In this document: piece by piece, positions 48,293-58,448 of the stretch
Position numbering within the stretch: position 1 is the first letter of the stretch
Layout of the letters: every line of letters starts with the position of its first letter
Notes under the pieces: generated by a model
Told to the model about the DNA's origin: nothing
Database searches by the model: none
Seen by the model: the letters and a program-made list of their open reading frames with translations, nothing else
NCBI RefSeq assembly: GCF_012027595.1
Contig: NZ_SNUR01000001.1
Location: forward strand, 806,001-870,000
Direction of reading: 5' to 3'
Length of the DNA: 64,000 nucleotides
DNA from: Thermococcus sp. Bubb.Bath
Lineage (GTDB): Archaea; Methanobacteriota_B; Thermococci; Thermococcales; Thermococcaceae
Position numbers and translations under genes: made by a program

Positions 48293-49126
48293 TCAGACCC
48301 TCAGCCCAGGGTGCCACACCTTCTTTCCGGCCCTCTCCTTCTCCTCGTCCCATTCAGTGAGGATTTTAACTGCCTCGCTGGCTACGAGGGCGGCTTCCTT
48401 CTCCCCTACCTTCCCGAACTCGTTCGTTACACGGTTGGCGAAGACGGAGCAGACACAGCCGGCCCTACGGCCGTAGATGTTGGCCAGGGTGTAGAGCGTC
48501 GCCGCCTCCATCTCGAAGTTGGTCACGTTCGCCTGCCTGAGGTCGTCGACGATGTTCCTGGCGAAGCTCGGGAAGTAGCCGTTGAGGCCCGGCCTGCCCT
48601 GGCCGAGGTAGAAGCTGTCGGTAGAGGCCGTTATGCCGAGGTGATAGCGCATTCCAAGGGTCTCGGCGGCCTCTACGAGGGCCAAAGTAACCTCAAGGTC
48701 CGCAACTGCCGGGTACTCAATCCTCACGTACTGCTTTGAAGTGCCGTCGAGCCTGACGGCCGCTTTTGCTATGATTAGGTCTCCTATCTCCATCCCCGGC
48801 TGGATTGCCCCGGTCGAACCAACGCGGATGAACGTGTCGGCGCCGATGGCAGCTAACTCTTCCACCGCTATCGCCGTCGATGGGCCCCCTATTCCGGTTG
48901 AGGTGACGCTTATCGGCACGCCCTTGTACTTTCCGGTGTGCGTACGGTATTCCCTGTGGAACGCTATCTCCCTTGCCTCATCCCAGAGCGAGCTTACCTT
49001 TGGAACCCTCTCCGGGTCTCCGGGGAGGAGAACGTATCTCGCCACATCCCCGGGTTTGCAGGCTATGTGATACTGCATCCCCTCCTCAGTCTGGGGCCTC
49101 TCAGCCGATACGAACTTCTCCACCAT
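48293..49126 (-). CDS. udp: Uridine phosphorylase
   Basis: A 277-residue nucleoside phosphorylase of the PNP/UDP family, splitting uridine into uracil and ribose-1-phosphate. Motifs: YVLLPGDPERV (phosphate loop), SVTSTGIGGPSTAIAVEEL, IRVGSTGAIQP, and the ribose-binding NFEMEAATLYTLA. The ATG at 49126, four bases after AAGGTGGT, is chosen over GTG 49135. It is divergent from threonine synthase. Confidence 0.92.
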   Translation of the reverse strand: MVEKFVSAERPQTEEGMQYHIACKPGDVARYVLLPGDPERVPKVSSLWDEAREIAFHREYRTHTGKYKGVPISVTSTGIGGPSTAIAVEELAAIGADTFIRVGSTGAIQPGMEIGDLIIAKAAVRLDGTSKQYVRIEYPAVADLEVTLALVEAAETLGMRYHLGITASTDSFYLGQGRPGLNGYFPSFARNIVDDLRQANVTNFEMEAATLYTLANIYGRRAGCVCSVFANRVTNEFGKVGEKEAALVASEAVKILTEWDEEKERAGKKVWHPGLRV

Positions 49127-49201
49127 GACAACCACCTTTTTATCCTCTTATGCATCACTTTTAGTGTTTGAGCTAAAAAGTGTTTGGACGGAGTGGGGAC
49201 A

Positions 49202-50266
49202 ATGCTGAAGTGCACCCGATGCGGAAAAACCTACCCGGAAACGTTCAGGCTCACCTGCGACTGTGGTGGAACCCTGTTCGTCGAGCGGGAATACTTCGAC
49301 TTCTTTGGAAACCTCGGCCAGCATCTCGACGCGAGGAGGTACCTCAACTTCCTTCCGGTAGGGGGAACTCTCCTCCCGCCGCCCGTGCCGGCGATAACCC
49401 CAACCGTTGAGCTTCAAGTCGACCCGGTAACCGCGCTCTTCAAGCTCGACTACCTCCAGCCCAGCGGCTCCTTCAAGGACAGGGGAACGTGGGTAACGGT
49501 CGCCAAGTTGATGGAGGAGGGCGTGGGGGAGGTCGTCCTCGACAGCTCCGGAAACGCGGCACTGAGCTTCGCCCTTTACTCTCTTCCCGCAGGGATAAGG
49601 ATTCACACATTCGTCTCCTACGATACAATGCCCGGAAAGCTCTCCCTCCTCCGGAGGCTCGGCGCGGTTGTACACTTCGTTGATGGTGACAGGATGGAAG
49701 TCCACGAAAAGGCCGTCGAGTTCTCGGAGCGGGAAGGGATAACCTACGTGACCCACTGGCTCAACCCGTACTTCATCGAGGGCACCAAAACGATAGCCTA
49801 CGAGGTCTATGAGCAGGCTGGGGTTCCAGACTACGCCTTTGCCCCCACTGGTTCCGGAACCCTCTTCCTCGGCCTGTGGAAGGGCTTCAAAGAGCTGATG
49901 GAAATGGGTGAAATGACCAAACTCCCGCGGCTCGTGGCTGTTCAGGCCGAAGGCTACGAGAGCCTCTGCAAGCGATCACCCACCAAAAACCAGCTCGCCG
50001 ATGGTATAGCCATTCCCGAGCCCCCAAGGAGGGACGACATGCTGAGGGCCATTGATGAGAGCAACGGCCTCTGCGTGAGTGTGAGTGAAAGCGAAACCCT
50101 CGGGGCCCTTAACTGGCTGAAGAGGGCGGGCTTCCTGGTGGAGCCGACTTCCGCGGTCGTTTTGGCTGGCATGTGGAAGCTCGTGGAATCTGGAGAAATC
50201 CCCAGAGGTTCAAGAGTCCTGCTCCCGCTGACGGGCTCGGGCCTTAAAATAACCGAAGGTATTTAA
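49202..50266 (+). CDS. thrC: Threonine synthase
   Basis: A 354-residue PLP enzyme converting O-phosphohomoserine to threonine. It opens with a zinc-ribbon-like MLKCTRCGKTY..LTCDCGGTLF, typical of archaeal ThrC. PLP lysine lies in PSGSFKDRG, the substrate loop is DSSGNAALS, and GSGTLFLG plus PLTGSGLK bind phosphate groups. The ATG at 49202 follows GGAGTGGGG; an upstream TTG would add a poor extension. The MEMO-family gene starts 34 bases downstream. Confidence 0.92.
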   Translation: MLKCTRCGKTYPETFRLTCDCGGTLFVEREYFDFFGNLGQHLDARRYLNFLPVGGTLLPPPVPAITPTVELQVDPVTALFKLDYLQPSGSFKDRGTWVTVAKLMEEGVGEVVLDSSGNAALSFALYSLPAGIRIHTFVSYDTMPGKLSLLRRLGAVVHFVDGDRMEVHEKAVEFSEREGITYVTHWLNPYFIEGTKTIAYEVYEQAGVPDYAFAPTGSGTLFLGLWKGFKELMEMGEMTKLPRLVAVQAEGYESLCKRSPTKNQLADGIAIPEPPRRDDMLRAIDESNGLCVSVSESETLGALNWLKRAGFLVEPTSAVVLAGMWKLVESGEIPRGSRVLLPLTGSGLKITEGI

Positions 50267-50300
50267 ACTTTGAGGATAACCTTTGGTGGAGGTGATGGGA

Positions 50301-51179
50301 ATGGTCATGAGGTACCCCGCGGTCGCGGGAAGCTTCTATCCCGCTGACGAGGAGCTCGTAGGGATGATGGAGGAGTTCTTCAAAGGCATTGGGAAAGAAG
50401 GGGGCGAGAGGAAAATAACCGCGGGCGTTGCTCCGCACGCGGGCTACGTATTCTCCGGTTATACAGCGAGCAGGACGTACAAAGCCATCTTTGAGGACGG
50501 TCTTCCGGAGACCTTCGTGATCCTCGGGCCAAACCACACCGGGCTCGGTTCGCCCATAGCGATTCACCCACCGGGTAAGTGGATAACGCCGCTGGGAGAG
50601 ATAGATGTCGACGGCGAGCTGGCGAAAGAGGTAGCCAAAATTTCCGGCATAGCCGATTTAGACGAGTTCGCCCACAAGTACGAGCACTCCATCGAGGTCC
50701 AGGTTCCGTTCATACAGTACCTCGCCGAGAAGGCCGGGAAGGAAGTCAAAATCGTGCCAATAGTCCTTGGAATGCAGGATGAAGACGTTACTGAGGACCT
50801 CGGGAAGGCGATCTTCGAGGCGAGCAGAGAGCTCGGCAGGGACATCGTGGTCATAGCGAGCACGGACTTCATGCACTACGGCCCGGTCTACGGCTACGTT
50901 CCCTTCAGGGTTCACGCGGAAGAGCTCCCCCACAGGATAAAGGAGTGGGACTTTAGAATAATCAGGAGAATCCTCGACTTCGACGTTAAGGGAATGTTCA
51001 AGGAGATAAGGGAGATGAACCACACCATGTGCGGGCCAGGTGGAGTTGGAACGGCGATAGTCTACTCCCGCCTTGCTGGGGCGGTTGAGGCCGAGCTTCT
51101 CCACTACACGACGAGCTTTGAGGTGAGTAGGAGCACCGACGCGGTTGTCGGGTACGCGAGCATAGTCTTCAGGAGATGA
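50301..51179 (+). CDS. MEMO1 family protein (AmmeMemoRadiSam system protein B)
   Basis: A 292-residue MEMO-family protein, related in fold to class III extradiol dioxygenases. It begins [14 protein letters not shown]-type sequence, and has the conserved histidines in [32 protein letters not shown] and the Cys in NHTMCGPGG. In archaea it often pairs with AMMECR1 and a radical SAM enzyme, neither seen nearby. The ATG at 50301 is four bases after GGTGAT. Function is unsettled. Confidence 0.92.
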   Translation: MVMRYPAVAGSFYPADEELVGMMEEFFKGIGKEGGERKITAGVAPHAGYVFSGYTASRTYKAIFEDGLPETFVILGPNHTGLGSPIAIHPPGKWITPLGEIDVDGELAKEVAKISGIADLDEFAHKYEHSIEVQVPFIQYLAEKAGKEVKIVPIVLGMQDEDVTEDLGKAIFEASRELGRDIVVIASTDFMHYGPVYGYVPFRVHAEELPHRIKEWDFRIIRRILDFDVKGMFKEIREMNHTMCGPGGVGTAIVYSRLAGAVEAELLHYTTSFEVSRSTDAVVGYASIVFRR

Positions 51180-51226
51180 GTAACTTTCAGTTTGTTTTGT
51201 TTTAAAGTTAAAGATAAAAAAATTGT

Positions 51227-53701
51227 TCAGAAGGCCGCCTTGTGGTGCTGGTGCTTGACTTCCCAGCTGAAGAACCGGTAGGCGGCCCTCTTGGTCACGT
51301 CTTCTATCAGGAACCAGATCAGGCAGTAAAGCCACACGAAACCCACATACTTCCAACCTGCTGCGGTAACTCCCCATCCGTAGGCCACCATCAGCGTGGC
51401 TAGGAGCTTAGTTCCAACTGCGCTCCAGAAGAGCCACTTGCCCGGCATTATGCTCCAGAACGGCCCCCTGGTCCTGGTGACGAATATCGTCAGGTGCCCG
51501 GCAACTGCCAGTTTAAGGAATATGATGCTCTGGAGCAGTGCCAATCCACTCGCAGTGGTGGGGGATATGTGGAAGTAATCGATCATTATAACGAGCAGGA
51601 GGAATGTTTCTATGACACCCATGGTTCCTATGATGGTCGATACGGTTAGAACTTCCCTAAGGTTCCACTTCTCTGGCCAGCGGTTTATCTTGACGTTGTC
51701 GTAGGCTATCGTGATTATTGGGAGGTCGTTGAGTAATGCCAGGAATATTATCATGACTGCGGTTATTGGGTAGAAGTTGTATGCAAGTATGCTCAGCGTT
51801 ATGAAGAAGAGAACCCTTATGGTCTCTGTGATGCGGTAAAGCACATAGCTATGCATCCTCTGGAATATTTTCCTGGCTTCCACTATTGCGTTTTTGATGG
51901 TACTAATACCTGGTGCCAGTAGCGCTATGTCGGCAGCGGCCCTCGCTGCGTCGGTTGCACCTGAGACAGCTATGCCAACGTTGGCCTGTTTCAGAGCAGG
52001 AGCGTCATTAACCCCATCACCCGTCATTGCGACTTTGTGGCCAGCTTCTTGGAGCGATTTGACTATCTTGAACTTGTGCTCCGGATAAACCTGAGCGAAT
52101 CCATCAGCCTCTTCACACAGCCGGATCAACTCGTGTCCTTTGGTCTTTTCAAGTTCATCCGCCGTGTGTATTTTGGTTCCTATTCCCAGTATCCTGGCTA
52201 TCTGCTTGGCTATTGCTATGTGGTCACCGGTGATCATCTTAACGCGTATCCCGTTCCTCTTGAGGAACTTGACAGTGCTCGCGGAGTCGTCGCGTGGCGG
52301 GTCAAAGAGAGGTATCAGTCCGACGAACTTCCAGCCATCCCCCGAGTCAACGGCCACCCCGAGTGTTCTGTATCCCTTGCTGGCGAGTTCTTCAACTTTC
52401 CCCATGACCTCTGAGGTGAGCTTCTCATCAGCGTTTACCATCTGGAGTATGACCTGAGGTGCACCCTTGGCCGTCTTAAATTGCTTTCCGCCGCACTCAA
52501 CCACGGCCTCCGTGTGCTTTATGACGGGATCGAAGGGTACGAATTTAATCTGTTTACAGGTTCCCAATTTCTCTTTGTTTTTAATAGTCCTAAGGATAGC
52601 CAGGTCAATCGGATCCTTGTTTTCCTCTTTGCTGGCGAGTGCCGCATAGAACAGCATATCATCAACGGAGAACCCGCTCCAAGCGATGGGGTTTTCCACG
52701 GTGAGTTGGTTCTTGGTCAAAGTCCCAGTTTTGTCGGCACAGAGGGTGTCCACAGAGGCCAGCTCCTCTATAGCAACAAGCTTGGTCACTATGGCCTGCC
52801 TCTTGGCCAGTTCATACGCACCTATTGCCATGGTTATACTCATGACCGCGGGTAATGCCGCTGGAATGGCCGCCACTGTTAGAACTAAAGCGAACCGCAG
52901 GAGATCGAGGAACGGTTTCCCGCGGTGGAGTTCCACAATGAACATTATGCTTATCATTATAATGCTGAGTACGATTAGGTAGTTGCCTATGTTAATGACG
53001 AGCTTCTGGTATTCGGTCGTTGTTTTTGCGGTCTGAACGAGCTGCACGGTTCTTCCGAAGTATGTGCTCAAACCGGTCGCTATTACAACGCCAGTCATCT
53101 CCCCGCGTTTGACTATCGAACCGCTGTATATGACACTACCGACCTTCTTTGTAACCGGAACGCTTTCCCCCGTGAGAGCAGACTCGTCCACTGTCAGAAA
53201 GTCCCCCTCTATCAGTTTAACATCTGCGGGGATTATATCTCCCATGCGGAGCCTTACGATATCGCCGGGGACGAGCTCTTTTGCCGGTATGGTTTTCCAC
53301 TGACCGTCCCTGAAAACCCTGACCTCCAGGGCAAGCTTCTGTTTGAGATACTCCATTATGTTTTCGGCTTTGTGCTCCTGCCAGAACCCCACTACCCCGT
53401 TGATTATGAGGAGACTGAGAATTATCCAGAAATCCTCCCAGTGATGCACTATCGCGGAGAGAATGGCCGCGACCTCTATCATCCACGGAATGGGCCCCCA
53501 GAAGTAGGATAGAAACTTTCTCAATGGGCTTACCTTTTTCTCGGGTATCTCGTTGGGTCCGACCTCTTTAAGGCGGCGCTTTACCTCCTCGCTACTGAGA
53601 CCGGTCTTCGGGTCAACGTTGAGATACTTGAGAACATCCTCAACGCTCATGTGCTTTGCCTTTTGGGCAATTCCCTGCAAATCCTTAACACCTATCGACA
53701 T
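51227..53701 (-). CDS. Plasma-membrane-type (P3A) proton-pumping P-type ATPase
   Basis: An 824-residue P-type ATPase with about ten membrane helices. Phosphorylation motif DKTGTLTKNQL (Asp near 322), actuator motif TGESVPV, ATP-binding KGAPQVI, hinge GDGVNDAPALKQA are intact. Overall features (VPLKKFLSYFWGPIPWMIE-like N-terminus, LTVAAIPAALPAVMS) match P3A H+-ATPases of plants, fungi and some archaea. It would pump H+ out using ATP, besides the A-type ATP synthase. The ATG has only a weak ribosome site. It is a single-gene unit, convergent with the MEMO gene. Confidence 0.9.
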   Translation of the reverse strand: MSIGVKDLQGIAQKAKHMSVEDVLKYLNVDPKTGLSSEEVKRRLKEVGPNEIPEKKVSPLRKFLSYFWGPIPWMIEVAAILSAIVHHWEDFWIILSLLIINGVVGFWQEHKAENIMEYLKQKLALEVRVFRDGQWKTIPAKELVPGDIVRLRMGDIIPADVKLIEGDFLTVDESALTGESVPVTKKVGSVIYSGSIVKRGEMTGVVIATGLSTYFGRTVQLVQTAKTTTEYQKLVINIGNYLIVLSIIMISIMFIVELHRGKPFLDLLRFALVLTVAAIPAALPAVMSITMAIGAYELAKRQAIVTKLVAIEELASVDTLCADKTGTLTKNQLTVENPIAWSGFSVDDMLFYAALASKEENKDPIDLAILRTIKNKEKLGTCKQIKFVPFDPVIKHTEAVVECGGKQFKTAKGAPQVILQMVNADEKLTSEVMGKVEELASKGYRTLGVAVDSGDGWKFVGLIPLFDPPRDDSASTVKFLKRNGIRVKMITGDHIAIAKQIARILGIGTKIHTADELEKTKGHELIRLCEEADGFAQVYPEHKFKIVKSLQEAGHKVAMTGDGVNDAPALKQANVGIAVSGATDAARAAADIALLAPGISTIKNAIVEARKIFQRMHSYVLYRITETIRVLFFITLSILAYNFYPITAVMIIFLALLNDLPIITIAYDNVKINRWPEKWNLREVLTVSTIIGTMGVIETFLLLVIMIDYFHISPTTASGLALLQSIIFLKLAVAGHLTIFVTRTRGPFWSIMPGKWLFWSAVGTKLLATLMVAYGWGVTAAGWKYVGFVWLYCLIWFLIEDVTKRAAYRFFSWEVKHQHHKAAF

Positions 53702-53924
53702 CGCCCCATGCCTCCCAAGTTTTCATCCCTGCAATTTGCAATTAGATAATACCCATATTTAAACATTAGCCATAAAAGTACAATAAAAAATTGTAATCAC
53801 ACAAATGATCCTTAAACGGAATAATAGTATAAATGTACTTCATGGAAACTACCGCCGGATTCACCAACGATATTTGAGAAAGACTGATAAGCTCGTTTGT
53901 ATCACCATAATGGGGATGTCAAGA

Positions 53925-54938
53925 ATGGATGCCAAGAGCGTTCTCGCTTCAGCACCGGCTAAAATTATCCTCTTTGGAGAGCACAGTGTCGTTTATGGAA
54001 AACCGGCGATAGCGGCCGCTATAGACCTTAGAACCTACGTCAGCGCCGAGTTCAACAACACCGGCGCGATAAAGATAGAGGCCCACGACATAAAAACTCC
54101 AGGGCTTATCGTCTCCTTCTCAGAGGACAGCATCTACTTCGAGAGCGACTACGGAAAGGCCGCAGAGGTTCTCGGCTACGTCAGGCAGGCGATAGAGCTC
54201 GTGAAGGAAGAAGCCGACACAAACGGGAGGGGAATAACGGTCTCGATAACCTCGCAGATTCCCGTTGGTGCGGGTCTTGGAAGCTCCGCGGCGGTTGCGG
54301 TGGCAACAATAGGGGCAGTCTCAAGACTCCTCGGCCTAGAACTGAGCAACGAGGAGGTTGGGAAACTCGGCCATAGAGTTGAGCTCCTCGTCCAAGGCGC
54401 GTCGAGCGGCATTGATCCTACCGTTTCAGCGATAGGAGGATTCATCCATTACCAGAAGGGGAAGTTCGAGCACCTTCCATTCATGGAGCTTCCAATCGTA
54501 GTCGGCTACACCGGTTCGAGCGGTTCCACCAAGGAGCTTGTTGCGATGGTCAGGAAAAACTACGAGGAGATGCCGGGAATCTTCGAACCCGTCCTCAACT
54601 CGATGGGCAGGCTCGTTGAGAAGGCCAAGGAGGTCATCACCTCCGACCTCGACAGGGAGCTGAAGTTCCAGACCCTCGGAAAGCTCATGAACATAAACCA
54701 CGGACTCCTGGATGCTCTTGGCGTATCGACCAAGAAGCTCAGCGAGCTGGTCTACGCCGCGAGGGTAGCGGGGGCCCTGGGAGCAAAGATCACTGGCGCC
54801 GGCGGCGGAGGCTGCATGTACGCCCTCGCGCCGGGGAAGCAGAGCGAGGTGGCAACGGCCATAACAATAGCTGGAGGGACCCCGATGATAACGAGGATAA
54901 GCCGTGAGGGCATTAGGATTGAGGAGGTGGAAGAGTGA
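53925..54938 (+). CDS. mvk: Mevalonate kinase
   Basis: A 337-residue GHMP kinase phosphorylating mevalonate. Motifs: [20 protein letters not shown] (motif 1), [15 protein letters not shown] (ATP loop), [15 protein letters not shown], and [14 protein letters not shown] (motif 3). The ATG at 53925 follows GGGGATG by six bases and gives the family's usual length; an upstream AT-rich extension from 53805 is rejected. Its stop overlaps the isopentenyl phosphate kinase start (GTGA), an archaeal modified-mevalonate-pathway pairing. Confidence 0.95.
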   Translation: MDAKSVLASAPAKIILFGEHSVVYGKPAIAAAIDLRTYVSAEFNNTGAIKIEAHDIKTPGLIVSFSEDSIYFESDYGKAAEVLGYVRQAIELVKEEADTNGRGITVSITSQIPVGAGLGSSAAVAVATIGAVSRLLGLELSNEEVGKLGHRVELLVQGASSGIDPTVSAIGGFIHYQKGKFEHLPFMELPIVVGYTGSSGSTKELVAMVRKNYEEMPGIFEPVLNSMGRLVEKAKEVITSDLDRELKFQTLGKLMNINHGLLDALGVSTKKLSELVYAARVAGALGAKITGAGGGGCMYALAPGKQSEVATAITIAGGTPMITRISREGIRIEEVEE

Positions 54939-55723
54939 TACTCATAAAGATAGGTGGGAGCGTCTTCAGCGACAAGAGGGGGGAACCGGAGAACTTCGAC
55001 TCCCCAACCGTGGGGAGGATAGTGAGGGAGATGGCGGAGTTCTATCCTGGCGAGGAATTCATCTTGGTTCACGGTGGAGGCAGCTTTGGACATCGCCATG
55101 CCGGTCAATATGCAATCCGAGAGGGGTTATCCGGAAACGCAGAGAGGGATGGAAGGAAAAAGATTGGCTTCTCTTTCACCCACCAGTCAATGCTCCGGGC
55201 CAACGCGGCTTTTATCGACATGTTTCTCTCCCAAGATCTGCCCGCGTTTTCAGTCTCAACTTCCTCCGTCTTCGTAACCGAGAAAGGGGAGGTGGTCTAC
55301 GCCGACATGGAAATTCTAAGAAGGCTTTTGGATTTGGAGTTCATACCAGTCCTCTTTGGGGACGTCTCAGTTGATGTTGCCCAGGGGATAGACATCCTGT
55401 CCGGCGACCAGATAATGGCCTACCTTACCAAGATGCTGAGGCCGAAGAAGGCGATATTTCTCATGGACGTGGATGGCATCTACGACGGAGAACCCGGCGA
55501 AGGAACTCTTATCCATGAGCTCACCCGCGATGAAGTTCCCGCACTTCTGGAGAGACTTCACTGCACCGCCGCTGGGACGGATGTTACCGGGGGAATATGC
55601 AACAAGCTGAAGAAGGCCTATGAGATGGCCAACTACACTGAAGTCTGGTTCGTAAACGGGAGAGTCCCCGGAAGGCTGGCCGGAGCTATTATGGGGAACG
55701 GCTTTGGGACGAGGTTGAGGTGA
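54935..55723 (+). CDS. ipk: Isopentenyl phosphate kinase
   Basis: A 262-residue amino-acid-kinase-fold enzyme that converts isopentenyl phosphate to IPP, the last step of the archaeal mevalonate route. [13 protein letters not shown] binds phosphate, [13 protein letters not shown] carries the diagnostic catalytic His, SGDQIMAYL and MDVDGIYD follow, and [15 protein letters not shown] ends the ATP site. The GTG start overlaps the mevalonate kinase stop, and its own stop overlaps the ribosome site of the CinA-like gene. Confidence 0.94.
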   Translation: MILIKIGGSVFSDKRGEPENFDSPTVGRIVREMAEFYPGEEFILVHGGGSFGHRHAGQYAIREGLSGNAERDGRKKIGFSFTHQSMLRANAAFIDMFLSQDLPAFSVSTSSVFVTEKGEVVYADMEILRRLLDLEFIPVLFGDVSVDVAQGIDILSGDQIMAYLTKMLRPKKAIFLMDVDGIYDGEPGEGTLIHELTRDEVPALLERLHCTAAGTDVTGGICNKLKKAYEMANYTEVWFVNGRVPGRLAGAIMGNGFGTRLR

Positions 55724-55728
55724 TGGAG

Positions 55729-56484
55729 ATGTTCGCCGAGATTTTGACCATTGGCGATGAGATTTTAACTGGACACACCGTCGACAGCAACTCAGCTTTC
55801 ATTGCCTCGAGGCTAACCGAAAGGGGTTACTGGGTGAGGAGGATAACCACCGTTGGGGACGACGTCGAGGAGATAAAGACCGCTGTTAGAGAGATACTCG
55901 CAAGGAAGCCTGAGGTTCTCGTCATCAGCGGTGGCCTTGGGCCAACTCATGACGACGTTACAATGTTAGCAGTTGCGGAAGCCCTTAACAGAAAGTTAAT
56001 CCTGTGCGAGGGGTGCCTTGAGAAACTCAAGGCCTTCTACGAGAGGCTCCACCGCGAGGGTTACATAGACGACCCGAACCTCAACGAGGGGCGGAAGAAG
56101 ATGGCCTACCTCCCAGAGGGAGCGGAGCCTTTGGAGAACACTGAGGGGGCTGCACCAGGGGCCTTCATCGAGCATGAGGGTGTTAAGGTATTCGTCCTTC
56201 CAGGAATGCCAAGGGAGATGAGGGCAATGCTCGAAAACGAGGTTCTTCCGAGGCTCGGAAGGAGAAAGTTCGTCCAGAGGAAGTTTTTAGCCGAGATAAC
56301 CGACGAGAGCAAACTGGCCCCGATCCTTCAGGAAGCTTTGGAGAGATTTAATGTCAGAATCCATTCCTCTCCAAAGGGCTTTGGGAAATACATAGGCTTG
56401 ATAATCTTTGCGGAGAGGGAGAAGGAAGTTGAAAGGACCGCAGCTTTTCTCCGGGAGCGCGGGATAGGCCTTGAGGAGGCGTGA
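55729..56484 (+). CDS. CinA-like molybdopterin-binding-domain protein (COG1058)
   Basis: A 251-residue protein with the MoaB/MogA-like domain of CinA: AEILTIGDEILTGHTVDSNS, VISGGLGPTHDDVT, and FVLPGMPREMRAML. The C-terminal nicotinamide-mononucleotide deamidase domain of full CinA is missing; archaeal COG1058 proteins usually lack it. Such domains can hydrolyse ADP-ribose in bacteria, but the archaeal role is unknown. The ATG at 55729 is four bases after GGTGAT. It is the third gene of the mvk-ipk operon. Confidence 0.85.
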   Translation: MFAEILTIGDEILTGHTVDSNSAFIASRLTERGYWVRRITTVGDDVEEIKTAVREILARKPEVLVISGGLGPTHDDVTMLAVAEALNRKLILCEGCLEKLKAFYERLHREGYIDDPNLNEGRKKMAYLPEGAEPLENTEGAAPGAFIEHEGVKVFVLPGMPREMRAMLENEVLPRLGRRKFVQRKFLAEITDESKLAPILQEALERFNVRIHSSPKGFGKYIGLIIFAEREKEVERTAAFLRERGIGLEEA

Positions 56485-56488
56485 GGAT

Positions 56489-57260
56489 TCACCTTATTTC
56501 AATCTCCCCTTTCCTCATGCGGAAGGTGTGCCTTCCCTCCAGAGGTTCGAAGTCTCCAAGAGGGGACTTCCTCACGAACATGGTCTCTGAGGACTTTCCG
56601 GACTCCGAGTGGAACTCAAGGACGTACTGGCTGTAAAGGGATATCCATGAGGTGAACTTCTCAGAAACCCTATCCCTGTTGAGCAGGAAGAAGTTAACCG
56701 GCCGCTTCCTCTTCTCTTCCACCCTGGCCTTTTCCTTGAGGGCCATAAAGTGCTGGTAGAGACGTACGGTTTTTTCCTCCCCCAGCACCAGAGCTAGGCC
56801 ATCCAGTGTTACGTCCAGTCCCAGCGGCCGTCTCTCCCCAATTTTCTCCTTCAGAATCTTTGGAGTAGAGGGAGATATACTTGGGGACGAAGGTCTGGGC
56901 GTCAATACTCTTATCCACGAGGACAAAGTCCTCCCCATAATCTACCCCATGAATGGAAGCGAAGATGTCTATAATGGCGAGATTCCTGTTTCCACCCTCA
57001 ATAATGATGTCAAGTCCTATGGGTTTTAACTCGATGTTAAGGGCAGAGAAGGGAAACACCGTGTTCATTATGACGCCGAAATCCCCCAACTTGATCCGCT
57101 CCCTAAGAACGGCAAATGGGAGGAGCCACCCCATTGAATAGGTACTGTAAACCACGAGAACATTGCTGTCCGGTAGGAGTCCCCCTCCTAGTATCTCATC
57201 CAGTTTGGGGAACCCGGTACTCAAAGTTTTATCGTCAAAGGCCAGCCCCTCTCTTTCCAT
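56489..57260 (-). pseudogene. DUF257-like RecA-fold protein gene with a single-base frameshift
   Basis: Two overlapping frames make one 257-codon protein. The first (57260 leftwards) gives LSTGFPKLDEILGGGLLPDS, SALNIELKPIGLDIIIEGG, NLAIIDIFASIHG and TFVPKYISLYSK; the second continues ILKEKIGERRPLGLDVTLDGLALVLGEE to EPLEGRHTFRMRKGEIEIR. The break is at three A on the coding strand (56859-56861): deleting one restores the frame exactly. Pattern and Thermococcales context suggest DUF257, a KaiC/RecA-like family without a proven role. It may be inactivated, a sequencing error or a slippage site; no slippery heptamer is evident. Confidence 0.65.
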
Positions 57261-57400
57261 GCTTTCACCGTAGCATTTTTTGACCGTCTTCTATTTAAGG
57301 GTTACCAGTTGCATTGGGAGATAGAGGAAAAAGTTTTATACGATGCCGCTTAGAGACAGTGGGGAAACTCCACATGTGATAAAACTAAGGGGTGGAAGAC

Positions 57401-57685
57401 ATGGTGAAGATTCTTGCATCAAAGCTCAGGGACGTTGAACTTATTACCGACACCGGTGTGAGGCTCGGGTGGGTCTACGACCTCAGCTTCGATGAAGAAA
57501 CCGGAGATCTCTTAGTTATAGTGGCTGAACCTGACGAAGACCTTGACACGAGCGAGTTCGTAACCGACCACGAAGGGCTTCTTCTGATACCGGTAAGTGC
57601 CGTCAGGAGCATAGGCGAGGTAATTATTATCGACTCCAACAAGCTGGCGGTCAAGTCAAAGCTCCGCGGTATAAGGCACCACTGA
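57401..57685 (+). CDS. PRC-barrel domain protein
   Basis: A 94-residue PRC-barrel protein: ASKLRDVELITDTGVRLGWVYD opens the barrel and LLLIPVSAVRSIGEVIIID closes it. In bacteria PRC barrels occur in RimM and photosynthetic reaction centres; small archaeal ones have been linked to RNA processing and cell division, unproven here. The ATG at 57401 follows GGGGTGG. An AAAAGTTTTATACG promoter lies at about 57330-57343. Confidence 0.85.
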   Translation: MVKILASKLRDVELITDTGVRLGWVYDLSFDEETGDLLVIVAEPDEDLDTSEFVTDHEGLLLIPVSAVRSIGEVIIIDSNKLAVKSKLRGIRHH

Positions 57686-57698
57686 CACGTCTAATACT

Positions 57699-58406
57699 TC
57701 AGTATCCCTCGAACAGCCTCTGGGCCAGGAAGCGGGGAAGTCCCGCCTCGACTATCTTCTCCGCCGCTTCTTCCACATCGTATTCTACCCTGTGGAACTT
57801 CACGTTGTTTGGTGGCTCTTTCTCCGTGTCTATGAAAGCGTAGGCCGCCCTCCAGTCCCCGTCCCTCGGCTGGCCCACGCCGCCGGGATTGATGATGCGC
57901 CGTTCTCTTACCAGCTTGAGCATCGGAATGTGGGTGTGGCCGACCAGGAGGTCGTCCTGCCATACGTAGCTCAGAACGGCTTTGAACTCACTCTCCGGGA
58001 GCCAGGGAAAGAGGTATTCATCCAGCGGGGCCCTTGGGGAGCCGTGAATGAGGAGGTAGCTCCTCCCGGTGTCGTCAGTGAAGAGTTGCCTAATCGGGAG
58101 CCGCCTCAGGAACTCAAGGTTCTCAATGCTCATGACCATCTGGTGCCATCTGACGGCTTCCCGTGCATATGGGTTGAAACCCCACTCTGCACCGAAGGCT
58201 ACCGCGTTGTCGTGGTTGCCGCGGACGCAGAGAAACTCCCGTTTCTTCATCTGATCCCTCACGAACTCAACGACCTCATTTGGGGAGGCACCGTAGCCGA
58301 CCAGGTCTCCCATGCAGAGTACCACGTCGGCGTTTTTCACCTCTCTCCAGACTGCTTGGAGGGCCTCCAGGTTGGAGTGGATATCGCTTATTAGGGCTAT
58401 GAGCAT
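57699..58406 (-). CDS. Metallophosphoesterase (YfcE/MJ0936-like phosphodiesterase)
   Basis: A 235-residue calcineurin-like phosphoesterase. Metal-binding motifs are complete: ISDIHSN, CMGDLVGYG, VRGNHDNA, LIHGSPR and VGHTHIP. The family includes small cytoplasmic phosphodiesterases acting on cyclic or bis-phosphate substrates; the true substrate is unknown. The ATG at 58406 follows GGGTGG. It converges with the PRC-barrel gene. Confidence 0.9.
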   Translation of the reverse strand: MLIALISDIHSNLEALQAVWREVKNADVVLCMGDLVGYGASPNEVVEFVRDQMKKREFLCVRGNHDNAVAFGAEWGFNPYAREAVRWHQMVMSIENLEFLRRLPIRQLFTDDTGRSYLLIHGSPRAPLDEYLFPWLPESEFKAVLSYVWQDDLLVGHTHIPMLKLVRERRIINPGGVGQPRDGDWRAAYAFIDTEKEPPNNVKFHRVEYDVEEAAEKIVEAGLPRFLAQRLFEGY

Positions 58407-58448
58407 GGGACCACCCAAGGATAAATAGGAGGAAGGCCTTAAATCACT

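Noticed and set aside
53805-53924. N-terminal extension of mevalonate kinase from an upstream ATG
   Set aside because: The 40 extra residues are AT-rich, unlike the family start; the ATG at 53925 has a ribosome site and gives the standard length.
56840-56880. Programmed frameshifting as explanation of the split DUF257 gene
   Set aside because: No slippery heptamer or downstream structure is evident; a one-base change in a short A run is simpler.
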